A DNA stretch of 64,000 bases from Streptomyces sp. ICC1 (GCF_003287935.1 NZ_CP030287.1:7944869-8008868); one strand, 5' to 3'; positions 25,852-35,217 are shown, counted from the stretch's first letter. Made by a program: numbers and translations. Notes: generated from the letters alone by a model not told the origin.

Positions 25852-28272
25852 ATGCACCAGCCCGCCGCCCCCCGCGCCCACGATCCCCACGTCCGTGTCC
25901 GCGGGGCCCGGGAGCACAACCTGCGCGGGGTGGACGTGGACGTCCCGCGCGACGCGCTGACCGTCTTCACCGGCGTCTCCGGCTCCGGGAAAAGCTCACT
26001 GGCCTTCGGCACGATCTTCGCCGAGGCCCAGCGCCGCTACTTCGAGTCGGTGGCCCCGTACGCCCGCCGCCTGATCCACCAGATCGGTGCGCCCAAGGTC
26101 GACTCGATCACCGGGCTGCCGCCGGCCGTGTCGCTGGAGCAGCGGCGCTCCTCCCCGGGCTCCCGGTCCTCGGTGGGGACGGTGACCACCCTGTCGAACT
26201 CCCTGCGGATGCTCTACTCGCGGGCCGGCTGCTACCCGGCGGGCGCCGAGCGGCTCGACTCCGACTCCTTCTCCCCCAACACCGCGGCCGGCGCCTGCCC
26301 TTCCTGTCACGGCTTGGGCCGGGTGTTCCGCACGACCGAGGAACTCCTCGTCCCCGAGGCCGAGCTGTCGATCCGTCAGGGCGCCATCGCCGCCTGGCCC
26401 GGCGCCTGGCAGGGCAAGAACCTGCGCGACATCCTGGAGGCGCTGGGCCACGACGTGGACGCGCCGTGGCGCGACCTCACGGCGAAGGACCGCGAGTGGA
26501 TCCTGTTCACCGAGGAGCAGCCGGTGGTCACGGTGCATCCCGTGCGGGAGGCCGACCGGATCCAACGGCCCTACCAGGGCACGTACATGAGCGCCCACCG
26601 CTACGTGATGCGGACGTTCGCCGACAGCAAGAGCGCCACCCTGCGGGCCCGCGCCGAGAAGTTCCTGGCGGACTCGCCGTGCCCGGTGTGCGAGGGCCGG
26701 CGACTGCGTCCGGAGGCGCTGGCCGTGACCTTCGCGGGCCGCACCATCGCGGAGCTGGCGGCGCTGGCGCTGACCGAGCTGGACGGCGTACTGGCCCGCG
26801 CGCACGGGGGCGGTGAGGCGGCGCGGGTGCTGACGGAGGACCTGCGCTCCAGGATCGGGCCGGTCACCGAGCTCGGGCTGGGCTACCTGAGCCTGGACCG
26901 CGCGGCCCCCACCCTGTCGGCGGGAGAGCTGCAACGGCTGCGGCTGGCCACGCAGTTGCGGTCGGGCCTGTTCGGGGTGGTGTACGTACTGGACGAGCCG
27001 TCGGCCGGTCTCCACCCGGCCGACACCGAGGCGCTGCTGGGCGTGCTGGACCGGCTCAAGGAGGCGGGGAACACCGTGTTCGTGGTGGAGCACGATCTGG
27101 ACGTGGTGCGGCACGCGGACTGGCTGGTCGACGTCGGGCCGCTGGCCGGCGAGCACGGCGGGCGGGTGCTGTACAGCGGTCCGCCGCAGGGGCTGGCCGG
27201 GGTGGCGGAATCCGCGACGGCCCGGCACCTGTTCCCGGACCCGCGACAGGACGGGCCGGCCCCGCGGCCCCCGCGCGAGGCGGCCGGGTCCGTCCGGCTC
27301 AGCGGGGTGAGCCGGCACAACCTGCGTGACGTGGCGGTCAGGTTCCCGCTCGGCGTGTTCACGGCCGTGACCGGGGTGTCGGGCTCCGGCAAGTCCACGC
27401 TGGGCCGGGCGCTGGCCCGGGAGGTCGGTGAGCGGCTGGCGGATCCGGGGTTCCCGGTACGGCGGCTGGTGGAGGTGGACCAGAAGCCGATCGGGCGGAC
27501 CCCGCGCTCCAACCTGGCCACGTACACGGGGCTGTTCGACGTGGTCCGCCGGCTCTTCTCCGCGACGGAGCAGGCGAAGGCGCGCGGCTGGAAGGCGGGC
27601 CGCTTCTCCTTCAACGTGCCGGGCGGCCGGTGCGAGTCCTGCCAGGGCGAGGGCTTCGTCTCGGTGGAGCTGCTGTTCCTGCCCAGTACGTACGCGCCCT
27701 GCCCCGACTGCGCCGGGGCCCGCTACAACTCCGAGACCCTGGAGGTCCGTTACTCGGGGTTGAACATCGCGGAGGTGCTGGCCCTGACGGTGGAGTCGGC
27801 GGCCGCCTTCTTCTCCGGGGTCCCGGCGGCCGCGCGGAGCCTGTCGGCGCTGTCGGACATCGGCCTGGGATACCTGCGCCTCGGGCAGCCGGCCACGGAG
27901 CTGTCGGGCGGCGAGGCGCAGCGCATCAAGCTGGCGACCGAGCTCAGCGGGGCCTCCCCGGCCCGAGAGGCCCGGGGAGGGCTGCGCCGCGACCACACCC
28001 TGTACCTGCTGGACGAGCCCACGACCGGGCTCCACCCGGCCGACACCCTGGTGCTGCTGCGGCAGTTGCACGGTCTGGTGGACGCCGGGCATTCCGTGGT
28101 GGTCGTGGAGCACGACATGTCGGTCGTGGCGGGCGCGGACTGGGTCGTCGACCTGGGTCCGGGCGGCGGCGCGGACGGCGGCCGGGTGGTGGCCGCGGGC
28201 ACGCCCGCCGACGTGGCCCGCGCCGCGGGCAGCCGCACGGCGCCCCACCTGGCGCGGGCGCTCACAGACTAG
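25852..28272 (+). CDS. UvrA paralogue (class II, excinuclease ATPase-like)
   Basis: 806 residues, about 150 shorter than repair UvrA because the UvrB-binding and insertion region is reduced. Two ABC modules are present: Walker A GVSGSGKSSLAFGTI near 46 with signature LSAGELQRLRLATQL near 358, and GVSGSGKSTLGRAL near 509 with LSGGEAQRIKLATEL near 685. Zinc ribbons are CPSCHGLG, CPVCEGRRL and CESCQGEG with CPDCAG. Such paralogues occur in streptomycetes as drug-resistance (DrrC-like) or accessory repair proteins. It is a single-gene unit with an ATG start at 25852. Confidence 0.9.
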   Translation: MHQPAAPRAHDPHVRVRGAREHNLRGVDVDVPRDALTVFTGVSGSGKSSLAFGTIFAEAQRRYFESVAPYARRLIHQIGAPKVDSITGLPPAVSLEQRRSSPGSRSSVGTVTTLSNSLRMLYSRAGCYPAGAERLDSDSFSPNTAAGACPSCHGLGRVFRTTEELLVPEAELSIRQGAIAAWPGAWQGKNLRDILEALGHDVDAPWRDLTAKDREWILFTEEQPVVTVHPVREADRIQRPYQGTYMSAHRYVMRTFADSKSATLRARAEKFLADSPCPVCEGRRLRPEALAVTFAGRTIAELAALALTELDGVLARAHGGGEAARVLTEDLRSRIGPVTELGLGYLSLDRAAPTLSAGELQRLRLATQLRSGLFGVVYVLDEPSAGLHPADTEALLGVLDRLKEAGNTVFVVEHDLDVVRHADWLVDVGPLAGEHGGRVLYSGPPQGLAGVAESATARHLFPDPRQDGPAPRPPREAAGSVRLSGVSRHNLRDVAVRFPLGVFTAVTGVSGSGKSTLGRALAREVGERLADPGFPVRRLVEVDQKPIGRTPRSNLATYTGLFDVVRRLFSATEQAKARGWKAGRFSFNVPGGRCESCQGEGFVSVELLFLPSTYAPCPDCAGARYNSETLEVRYSGLNIAEVLALTVESAAAFFSGVPAAARSLSALSDIGLGYLRLGQPATELSGGEAQRIKLATELSGASPAREARGGLRRDHTLYLLDEPTTGLHPADTLVLLRQLHGLVDAGHSVVVVEHDMSVVAGADWVVDLGPGGGADGGRVVAAGTPADVARAAGSRTAPHLARALTD

Positions 28273-28326
28273 GCCGTCTCCTTCGGATCAGGCCTGCGGA
28301 TCAGGCCTGCGGGTCAGGCCTGCGGG

Positions 28327-28698
28327 TCAGGAGCCGGCGGGCTTGGCGAAGTTTCCGTAGCCCTGCCAGTCGAGGACGACGCACGGCTCTTCGCCGATCA
28401 CCCAGGCGTCGTGGCCGGGGTCGATCTGGATGAAGTCACCGGGCTGCGCTTCGATGCTGTCGCCGTCGTCCATGACGATCTTCATCCGGCCGCTGATGAC
28501 GTATCCCACGTGGGCGGCCTCGCAACTGGCGGTTCCCGCGATGGGCTTGATGTGCTCCGACCACTGCCATCCGGGCTCGAACACGGCGCGGCCGACCGGG
28601 CCGTGGTCGGTGTCGAGCAGGTCGAGCCGGCCCTTGCCGTCCTCGAACCGACGGGTTTCATCGGCGGAATCGAAACCTCTTCGCACGATTCCAGACAT
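28327..28698 (-). CDS. Single-domain cupin protein
   Basis: 123 residues starting MSGIVRRGFDSADETRRFE at 28698 with GGAGG 9 bases upstream. The cupin barrel shows GWQWSEHIKPIAGTASCEAAH and a second motif QPGDFIQIDPGHDAWVIGEE in pieces, with histidines that could hold a metal. Relatives are sensor or isomerase-like cupins of unknown function. Confidence 0.8.
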   Translation of the reverse strand: MSGIVRRGFDSADETRRFEDGKGRLDLLDTDHGPVGRAVFEPGWQWSEHIKPIAGTASCEAAHVGYVISGRMKIVMDDGDSIEAQPGDFIQIDPGHDAWVIGEEPCVVLDWQGYGNFAKPAGS

Positions 28699-28776
28699 GA
28701 TCGTCGACCTCCAGGCGCACGACGGCCCCGAGTCCACTTCTCAGCGTACGCCCGTACCGCGGTATCAGCCGCGGTA

Positions 28777-29382
28777 TCAGGCGTCCCCGGCGAGCAGGTG
28801 CTGCGGCAGCTCGCGGAAGCTCCATGCGCCCTGCCTGCGGGTGAAGGTCCACACCAGGTCGTAGCGGTCGGGCCAGGCGGCGGGCAGTCCGAGGACCCCG
28901 TCCGCCCCGAGGGCCCGGAGCAGGCGGGGCATGCCGGTGTGCTCCCAGCAGACGAGCACCGGCATCCGGGCGGCCAGTACCGCGCGGGCGAGCGCGGGCT
29001 CGGCTCCGAGGCCGAATTCGGCGCGGACGGGCGTACGGAGCGCCGTGGCCAGCGGCTCCACGGTCTGGCGGCAGCGCGCGGGCGAGCCCTCCTTGCCGCC
29101 GGCCGCGAAGACGGCCTCGGGGCGGGGCAGGCCGGCGCCCTTGGCCGGCGGGAAGAGGGCGGGCAGTTCCTGGGCCCGGCGTCGGCCCCGTACCGCGAGG
29201 AAACCGGGGTCCTCGTTGCCCTCGTCGTCCTCGCCGGTGTCTCCGGCGTACGGCTTCTCGGCGTGCCGGATCAGCATGACCAGGGCGTCCTTGGCGGCCT
29301 CGGGGCCGGGGCGCGGGGTGCGGGGGCGCTCCTCCTCGGCACATCCGGCCGCCACCAGCGGGGTGAGCACGGCGGCCAGCAC
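28777..29382 (-). CDS. Histidine-phosphatase-family lipoprotein, signal peptide cut short
   Basis: About 201 residues. The phosphohistidine site appears as MLIRHAEKPYAGD near 37, with a second histidine in VLVCWEHTGMPRLL near 143. The N-terminus VLAAVLTPLVAAGCAEEER contains a lipobox (VAAGC), but the positively charged n-region expected before it is missing, and a different gene fragment begins at 29384. The true start therefore probably lies beyond an assembly join. It may dephosphorylate an extracellular substrate. It overlaps no neighbour and points towards the cupin gene. Confidence 0.72.
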   Translation of the reverse strand: MLAAVLTPLVAAGCAEEERPRTPRPGPEAAKDALVMLIRHAEKPYAGDTGEDDEGNEDPGFLAVRGRRRAQELPALFPPAKGAGLPRPEAVFAAGGKEGSPARCRQTVEPLATALRTPVRAEFGLGAEPALARAVLAARMPVLVCWEHTGMPRLLRALGADGVLGLPAAWPDRYDLVWTFTRRQGAWSFRELPQHLLAGDA

Positions 29383-29383
29383 G

Positions 29384-29545
29384 GGCCGCGTACTTGTCGG
29401 TGCAGATCTCGTCGGCCGTGTAGACGTCGCCCCGGATGACGGTGTCCTTGACGTTCGCCCTGGTCAGCGAGACGTCCGGGATCAGCAGGGTCGGCACGCC
29501 CTTGGCGGTGGGGCTGCCGACCTTGCCGCTGGCCCCGCCGCCGAT
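29384..29545 (-). pseudogene. C-terminal fragment of a xylose-type sugar-binding protein
   Basis: The reverse strand reads GSPTAKGVPTLLIPDVSLTR, NVKDTVIRGDVYTADEIC and TDKYAA, the usual C-terminus of D-xylose ABC transporter binding proteins. Only ~45-50 codons remain, bounded by the histidine phosphatase on one side and a low-complexity GCCGAC stretch on the other. It has neither start nor stop and is best read as a stray fragment at an assembly join. Confidence 0.6.
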
Positions 29546-29595
29546 CGCGCCGCCGATCGTGCCGCCGACCCCGACCCCGACCCCGCCGGCGGACC

Positions 29596-30550
29596 CGGGG
29601 CGAGGAACCCCTGGGCGCACGGCTCCCCCGATGTCGAGCCGCCGCCGATCGTGCCCCGGCGGCGGCTCGGCCGCCGCGTGTCCGCCGCCGCCGCGCTCCT
29701 GGTCTTCGGGATGGCGGTGGACTCCGTCGTCCGCAACGATGCCTTCCAATGGGGCGTGGTGGGCCGGTACTTCACCACCTCCGCCGTGCTCGACGGGCTG
29801 CTGCTGACCCTGTGGCTGACCGGCGTGGTGATGGTGTTCGGCTTCCTGCTCGGCACCCTGCTGGCGGTGATGCGGCTGTCGGCCAACCCGGTGCTGTCCA
29901 CTCTGAGCTGGGGCTACGTGTGGATCTTCCGGTCCACGCCGCTGCTGGTCCAGCTGCTGTTCTGGTTCAACATCGGCGCGCTGTACCCCACGCTCGGCCT
30001 CGGCATCCCGTACGGCCCCGAGTTCCTCACCGTCAAGACGGTGAACCTGCTCGGGCCGACCCTCACCGCCGTCATCGGCCTGACCCTGCACGAGAGCGCC
30101 TACGCCGCCGAGGTCGTGCGCGGCGGCATCCTCTCCGTGGACCCCGGCCAGACCGAGGCCGCGCAGGCGCTCGGCCTGAGCAGGCGGCGCACGCTGCGCC
30201 GGATCGTGGTGCCCCAGGCGATGCGCTCCATCGTGCCCACCGCCGGCAACATGCTGATCGGCACGCTCAAGGGCACGAGCATCGTCAGCGTGCTGGCCGT
30301 GCACGACCTGCTGTACTCGGTGCAGTTGGTCTACAACCAGAACTACCAGGTCATCCCGCTGCTGATGGCGGCCACCCTCTGGTACATCGCCGTCACCACG
30401 GTGCTGAGCGCGGCCCAGTACCACGTCGAGCGGTACTACGCCCGCGGCACCTCCCGCGGCCTGCCGCCCACCCCGCTGCAGCGGCTGCGCGTCCAACTGG
30501 CCGGCCTGCGCGGCAGACTGCACGCGGTGACCGCGTCCGGCGGCCGCTGA
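29596..30550 (+). CDS. Amino-acid ABC transporter permease 1, N-terminus missing
   Basis: His/Glu-family inner-membrane permease: TSAVLDGLLLTLWLTGVVMV, FRSTPLLVQLLFWFNIGALY and the EAA loop SVDPGQTEAAQALGLSRRR, with five or so membrane segments. The frame is open on the 5' side but has no plausible start; the sequence before ~29596 is low-complexity or from the xylose-protein fragment, so the first residues are lost at a join. It pairs with the permease at 30757, 40% or more alike by eye. A heteromeric importer is inferred. Confidence 0.82.
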
Positions 30551-30635
30551 GCACCCGTTTCATTTCACCAAGAGGCGTTGTGTGTACGGCGGATGAAATC
30601 GGAACACGATTTCCCGCGTGCCGATATCGAGGCCG

Positions 30636-30665
30636 TTGACACCTCTTCTCCGGGCTGCCTAGCTT
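30636..30665 (+). promoter_or_regulatory. Vegetative-type promoter before permease 2
   Basis: TTGACA at 30636-30641, an 18-base spacer and TAGCTT at 30660-30665 match the major sigma-factor consensus. It lies 92 bases upstream of the TTG start of permease 2, within a 206-base gap between the two permease genes. Confidence 0.6.
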
Positions 30666-30667
30666 AC

Positions 30668-30691
30668 GCCGCAGACAAAGACATCTGCGGC
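30668..30691 (+). promoter_or_regulatory. Leader hairpin in the permease 2 transcript
   Basis: GCCGCAGA and TCTGCGGC are perfect 8-base arms around CAAAGACA, just after the -10 box, so the hairpin would be near the 5' end of the mRNA. It may stabilise the transcript or act in attenuation. A small frame from ATG 30705 overlaps the leader. Confidence 0.4.
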
Positions 30692-30756
30692 CTCTCCGTC
30701 CGGCATGACGGCTGCTTTTCGATTCCGCGCTTTCGTCGAAGCCGCTGGAGTGTCCC

Positions 30757-31719
30757 TTGACCGAATCACTGCTCCTCTCCGCGCCCGCCGCCCGTTCCGG
30801 GCCGCCCGGGCCCGCGGAGCGGGTCCTCCCGCTCCGCCGGCCCGGGCGCTGGGCCGCCGGCATCGTCGTCCTGGTGCTGGCCGCCCAGGCCGCCCACGGG
30901 CTGACGACCAACCCCTTCTACCAATGGGACCGGTTCGCCTACTGGTTCGTGCGCCCGGTCATCCTGGACGGGCTGCTCATCACGCTCCAGGTGGCCGCGT
31001 ACAGCGCGGTCCTGGGCCTGGCCGGCGGCGTCCTGCTCGCCCTCGGCAGGCTTTCGGGCAGCCCGGTGCTGCGGTCGGCGAGCTGGACCTACATCTGGCT
31101 CTTCCGCTCCGTACCGCTGATCGTCGTCCTGCTCTTCCTCTACAACCTCAGCGCCCTCTACCCCACCCTCAGCATCGGGGTGCCGTTCGGGCCCGCCTTC
31201 CTGACCTTCGACGAGTCGCGGCTCGCCACCGACATCGTCGTCGCGGTGGTCGGGCTGAGCCTGAGCGAGGCGGCGTACGCGGCGGAGATCGTCCGGGCCG
31301 GCGTGCTCTCGGTCGACCAGGGCCAGCACGAGGCGGCCGCGGCCCTGGGCCTGCCCAAGCGGTACCAGTTCGCGCGGATCGTGTTCCCGCAGGCGCTGCG
31401 CTCGATCGTGCCCTCCTACGTCAACCAGCTGATCGGCCTGCTCAAGGCCACCTCGCTGGTCTTCTACGTCTCGCTGCTCGACCTGTTCGGCTCGGTGCAG
31501 AGCCTGGGCAGCACCTACCCCGGCGACGTGGTGCCGCTGCTGCTGGTGGCGACCGTCTGGTACGTGATCCTCACCAGCCTGGTCTCCGTCGTGCAGTTCT
31601 ACGTCGAGCGGCACTACGCCCGCGGGGCGCTGCGCACCGTGCCGCCCACTCCCCTCCAGCGGGCCCGCGCGGGCCTGCTCGACCTGCGGATCCGCTTCCG
31701 GAAGGAGACGGCCCGATGA
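30757..31719 (+). CDS. Amino-acid ABC transporter permease 2
   Basis: 320 residues with a His/Glu-type permease core: VILDGLLITLQVAAYSAVLG, WLFRSVPLIVVLLFLYNLSA and the EAA loop SVDQGQHEAAAALGLPKRY. A long N-terminal extension carries an extra membrane helix (WAAGIVVLVLAAQAAHGL). It starts at a TTG (30757) with GGAG 8 bases upstream and ends in an ATGA overlap with the ATPase gene. It probably forms the membrane channel with permease 1. Confidence 0.88.
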   Translation: MTESLLLSAPAARSGPPGPAERVLPLRRPGRWAAGIVVLVLAAQAAHGLTTNPFYQWDRFAYWFVRPVILDGLLITLQVAAYSAVLGLAGGVLLALGRLSGSPVLRSASWTYIWLFRSVPLIVVLLFLYNLSALYPTLSIGVPFGPAFLTFDESRLATDIVVAVVGLSLSEAAYAAEIVRAGVLSVDQGQHEAAAALGLPKRYQFARIVFPQALRSIVPSYVNQLIGLLKATSLVFYVSLLDLFGSVQSLGSTYPGDVVPLLLVATVWYVILTSLVSVVQFYVERHYARGALRTVPPTPLQRARAGLLDLRIRFRKETAR

Positions 31720-32516
31720 CGGGGACCGTCAGTGCCCTCGACACCGCGGCCGCGCCGCCCGCCGCCATCGAAGTGCACGACGTGCACAAGTGGTTCGGCG
31801 GCCGGCGGGTCCTCGACGGGGTGAGCCTGACCGTCGCGCCCGGCACGGTCACCGTGGTCCTGGGCCGCTCGGGCTCCGGCAAGTCCACCCTGCTGCGGGT
31901 CCTCAACCACCTGGAGAAGCCCGAGGCCGGCCACGTCAGCATCGGCGGCGAGCTGATCGGCGTGCAGCGGCACGGGGGCCGGCTCAAGGAGCTGGGGGAA
32001 CGGGCGATCCTCGCCCAGCGCGGTCGGATCGGCTTCGTGTTCCAGAACTTCAACCTCTTCCCGCACCTGACCGTGCTGGACAACGTCGCCGCCGCCCCCG
32101 TGGCGACCGGCAGGCTGACCCGGCCTCGGGCACAGGCCCTGGCGCGCGAGCTGCTGGGGCGCGTCGGGCTCGGCGACCGCGCCGGCGCCTACCCGAGGCA
32201 GTTGTCCGGCGGGCAGCAGCAGCGGGTGGCCATCGCCCGGGCCCTGGCGCTGCGGCCCGGAGTCATCCTCTTCGACGAGCCCACCTCCGCCCTCGACCCC
32301 GAGCTGGTGGGCGAGGTGCTGTCGGTGATCAAGGACCTGGCCACCGGGGGCACCACCCTGGTGATCGTGACCCACGAGATCGGCTTCGCCCGCGAGGTGG
32401 CCGACGAGGTGGTCTTCCTCCACGAGGGCCGCATCGTCGAACAGGGGCCGCCCGCGCAGGTGCTGGACCACCCCGCGCACCCGCGGACCCGGGAGTTCCT
32501 CAGCAAGGTGCTCTGA
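31716..32516 (+). CDS. Amino-acid ABC transporter ATP-binding protein
   Basis: 266 residues with Walker A GRSGSGKSTLLR near 54, Q-loop FVFQNFNLFPHL, signature LSGGQQQRVAIARAL near 168, Walker B VILFDEPTSALDPEL and the switch histidine in IVTHEIGFAREV. It energises import through the two permeases encoded just upstream, and is translationally coupled to permease 2. Confidence 0.92.
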   Translation: MTGTVSALDTAAAPPAAIEVHDVHKWFGGRRVLDGVSLTVAPGTVTVVLGRSGSGKSTLLRVLNHLEKPEAGHVSIGGELIGVQRHGGRLKELGERAILAQRGRIGFVFQNFNLFPHLTVLDNVAAAPVATGRLTRPRAQALARELLGRVGLGDRAGAYPRQLSGGQQQRVAIARALALRPGVILFDEPTSALDPELVGEVLSVIKDLATGGTTLVIVTHEIGFAREVADEVVFLHEGRIVEQGPPAQVLDHPAHPRTREFLSKVL

Positions 32517-32589
32517 CCGCCCGACCCACCCTCCACGACATTCCATTCCACCACTCCCCCGCATCAGCGGACACCCTCGAAGGAACGCC

Positions 32590-33609
32590 ATGCGAAGCCA
32601 GTCCACCACCCTGCGCACCAGACTCGTCCGCGGCCTCGGCGCCGCGACCGCCACCGCGGCCCTCGCCGCCGGACTCACCGCGTGCGGCGGTGACGCGAAG
32701 GCCTCCGGCACCGCGTCGGACAAGGTGACCGTCGGAGCCGTCTCCAACGGGGCCGCCCAGCAGGCCGAACTGTCCGTCCCGGTCGTCGAGTCCCTGCGCG
32801 CGCAGCTCCCCGAGGCCGTGCGCGAACGCGGTGAGCTGGTCATCGGGGTCGGCGCCCTGCCCGCCGGCTTCCCGCCCCTCGCCTACGTCGGCACCGACCA
32901 GAAGACCCTCACGGGCGCGGAGCCCGACCTCGGCCGCCTCGTTGCCGCGACCCTGGGCCTCAAGCCCGTGGTGAAGAACTCCACCTGGGAGAACCTCTTC
33001 GTCGGCATCGACAGCGGCAAGGTGGACGTGGCCTTCTCCAACGTCACCGTCACCGAGGAGCGCAAGAAGAAGTACGACTTCGCCTCCTACCGGCAGGACA
33101 ACCTGGCCTTCGAGGCGCTGAAGGAGAGCACCTGGAACTTCGCCGGCGACCACCGCAACCTCGCGGGCAAGACGGTGTCCGTCAGCAAGGGCACCAACCA
33201 GGAGAAGATCCTCCTGGAGTGGCAGAAGAAGCTCCAGGCCGAGGGCAAGGACATCACGGTCAAGTACTTCCCGGACGCCAACAGCGTCTACCTGGCGCTG
33301 AGCGGCAAGAAGATCGACCTGAACTTCGGCCCCAACCCCTCGATCGCGTACCACGTCACCCAGACCGCCGGCGGCAACGCGCCCACGCGCAACGCCGGTT
33401 CGTTCTCCGGTGCCGGTGAAACCCTCCAGGGGCTCATCGCCGCGACGGCCAAGAAGGACAGCGGGCTGGCCAAGCCGGTGGCCGAGGCCATCAACCACCT
33501 GGCCAAGAACGGCCGGTACGCGCAGCTCCTCACCGCGTGGAACCTGTCCAACGAGGCCGTGACCACCTCGGAGGTCAACCCGCCCGGGCTGCCCGTCACC
33601 AACTCCTGA
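32590..33609 (+). CDS. Family 3 solute-binding lipoprotein of the importer
   Basis: 339 residues. A Tat/Sec-like signal with lipobox (AAGLTACGG) is followed by the family 3 binding fold: ELVIGVGALPAGFPPLAYVG, AEPDLGRLVAATLG and VAFSNVTVTEERKKKYDFA. It delivers an amino acid or a sulfur analogue to the permeases. It has a GAAGGA ribosome binding site and lies in the same direction as the ATPase, GNAT and monooxygenase genes. Confidence 0.9.
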   Translation: MRSQSTTLRTRLVRGLGAATATAALAAGLTACGGDAKASGTASDKVTVGAVSNGAAQQAELSVPVVESLRAQLPEAVRERGELVIGVGALPAGFPPLAYVGTDQKTLTGAEPDLGRLVAATLGLKPVVKNSTWENLFVGIDSGKVDVAFSNVTVTEERKKKYDFASYRQDNLAFEALKESTWNFAGDHRNLAGKTVSVSKGTNQEKILLEWQKKLQAEGKDITVKYFPDANSVYLALSGKKIDLNFGPNPSIAYHVTQTAGGNAPTRNAGSFSGAGETLQGLIAATAKKDSGLAKPVAEAINHLAKNGRYAQLLTAWNLSNEAVTTSEVNPPGLPVTNS

Positions 33610-33663
33610 GCCCGCGGGCCGCATCCGGCCCGGGCCGCCAACGGAAAGGAGGGTTCCGCCCCC

Positions 33664-34389
33664 ATGAGCACCACCACGACGGCGTCGGTGACCCCGCACG
33701 TCCTCGACAACCCGGCCTGGGCCTCGCTGTCCGGCCCGCACGCGGCCTTCGCCGAGCGGGCCAGCGGCCACGCGGCCCGCTACGCCCCGGACGTCGCGCC
33801 GTTCTCCGCCATCGCCGATCCCGACGACCCCAGGTCCTGGGACGCGCTGCGCTCCCTGACCGGTGCGGGCGGGGTCGTCTCGCTCGCCGGGGTGCTGACC
33901 CCGCCCGACGGCTGGGAGGTCCTCGGCTCGGTCGGGGGCGTCCAGCTGGTCGACGTGTCGCTGCGCGCCGAGCCGGCGCCCGAGGCCGTGCGGCTCGGAC
34001 CGGACGACGTGCCCGAGGTGCTGGAGCTGATCGAGCTGACGAAGCCGGGGCCGTTCCTGCCCCGCACCGTCGAGCTGGGCACCTACCTCGGCATCCGCCA
34101 CCGGGGCCGGCTGGTGGCGATGGCCGGCGAGCGGCTGCGCCCGCCCGGCTGGACGGAGATCAGCGCGGTGTGCACCCATCCCGGCCACCGCGGCAGGGGC
34201 CTGGCCACGCGCCTGGTGCGGGCCGTGGCCGCGGGCATCCGGGAGCGGGGAGACGTACCGTTCCTGCACACGGCCGCGAGCAATGCGGACGCGATCCGGC
34301 TCTACGAGTCGATCGGCTTCGCCGTGCGCCGCAGGCCCTCCTTCACGGCCCTGCGGGCCCCCGGCGGCGAGGGCGGGGGCCGGTCGTGA
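33664..34389 (+). CDS. GNAT-family N-acetyltransferase
   Basis: 241 residues. The C-terminal half has the acetyl-CoA motif ISAVCTHPGHRGRGLATRLV and the final HTAASNADAIRLYESIGFAV with RRRPSFTALR, as in FR47-like acetyltransferases. The N-terminal half is a degenerate GNAT-like domain. Located between an amino-acid importer and a flavin monooxygenase, with a GTGA overlap to the latter, it probably acetylates the imported compound. Confidence 0.87.
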   Translation: MSTTTTASVTPHVLDNPAWASLSGPHAAFAERASGHAARYAPDVAPFSAIADPDDPRSWDALRSLTGAGGVVSLAGVLTPPDGWEVLGSVGGVQLVDVSLRAEPAPEAVRLGPDDVPEVLELIELTKPGPFLPRTVELGTYLGIRHRGRLVAMAGERLRPPGWTEISAVCTHPGHRGRGLATRLVRAVAAGIRERGDVPFLHTAASNADAIRLYESIGFAVRRRPSFTALRAPGGEGGGRS

Positions 34390-35217
34390 AGTTCCTGGCC
34401 ATCACCCTGATCACCGACGGCACGGACCCGGCGACCGGGGCCCCGGTGCCCACCCGCGAGCGGTTCCGGCAGGTCGTCTCGGCCGCGGTGCTGGCGGAGG
34501 AGCTCGGCTTCGACGGCTTCGGCGTCGGCGAGCGCCACGAGCGGCCGTTCCTGTCGTCCTCGCCGCCCGTGGTCCCCGCTCCGGCGGATCTGGCACGAGG
34601 ACAAGGTGACGGCCCGGCCGCGCTTCCGGCCCGCGCTGACCGCCGCCGAGGTGCTGCCCAGGCCGTACCAGCGGAGCCTGCGGGTCTGGCACGGCAGCGC
34701 CACGAGCCGGGACTCCGTCGAGCTCGCGGCGCGCCACGGCGACCCGCTCTTCTCGGCGAACGTGACCCACCCGATCGGTCCGTACGCCGAGCTGGTCCGC
34801 CACTACCGCGAACGCTGGGAGCACCACGGCCACGATCCGGCGCACGCGGTGGTGGGCGCGGGCACCGCGGGCTTCCACACGGCGCCCACCTCGCAGCAGG
34901 CGGTGGCCGCGTACCGGCCGGCGTTCAGGCGGTACCTCGCCGCCCACGCGGCGCAGGGCCTGGAACCGGTCTTCAGGACCCTGGAGGACTTCGTCGAGCG
35001 GAGTTCGGCCCTGATCGGCAGCCCGCAGCAGGTGATCGAGAAGGTGCACCGGTACCACGAGGAGCTCGGCCACACGGTGCTGCACCTGCAGGCCGAGCCC
35101 GGCGGGCTCACCGAGGCGGAGCACCGTGCCTCCCTGGAACTGTTCCAGTCCGAGATCGCGCCGGTGCTGCGCCGCTCGATCCCGGATCCGGTGTTCCCCG
35201 GCCCCGTCGGCCCGTGA
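34386..35217 (+). pseudogene. Luciferase-like monooxygenase with an internal deletion and frameshift
   Basis: The first ~60 codons (KFLAITLITDGTDPATGA, EELGFDGFGVGERHERPFLS) are in one frame and stop making sense after SSSPPVV near 34570. From ~34582 a second frame resumes with RRIWHEDKVTARPRFRPALT and PLFSANVTHPIGPYAELVRH and continues to the stop at 35217. In intact relatives some 80-100 residues (the central barrel strands) lie between. The enzyme as written cannot work. Since many joins in this window are artificial, a collapsed assembly is as likely as a real deletion. It starts with a GTG overlapping the GNAT stop, and in a healthy operon would oxidise a sulfur compound. Confidence 0.8.

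Noticed and set aside
30578..30760. Cysteine-containing leader peptide (MCVRRMKSEHDF) before permease 2
   Set aside because: The predicted promoter at 30636-30665 lies inside this frame, so the main transcript would not contain its start; no ribosome site was seen.
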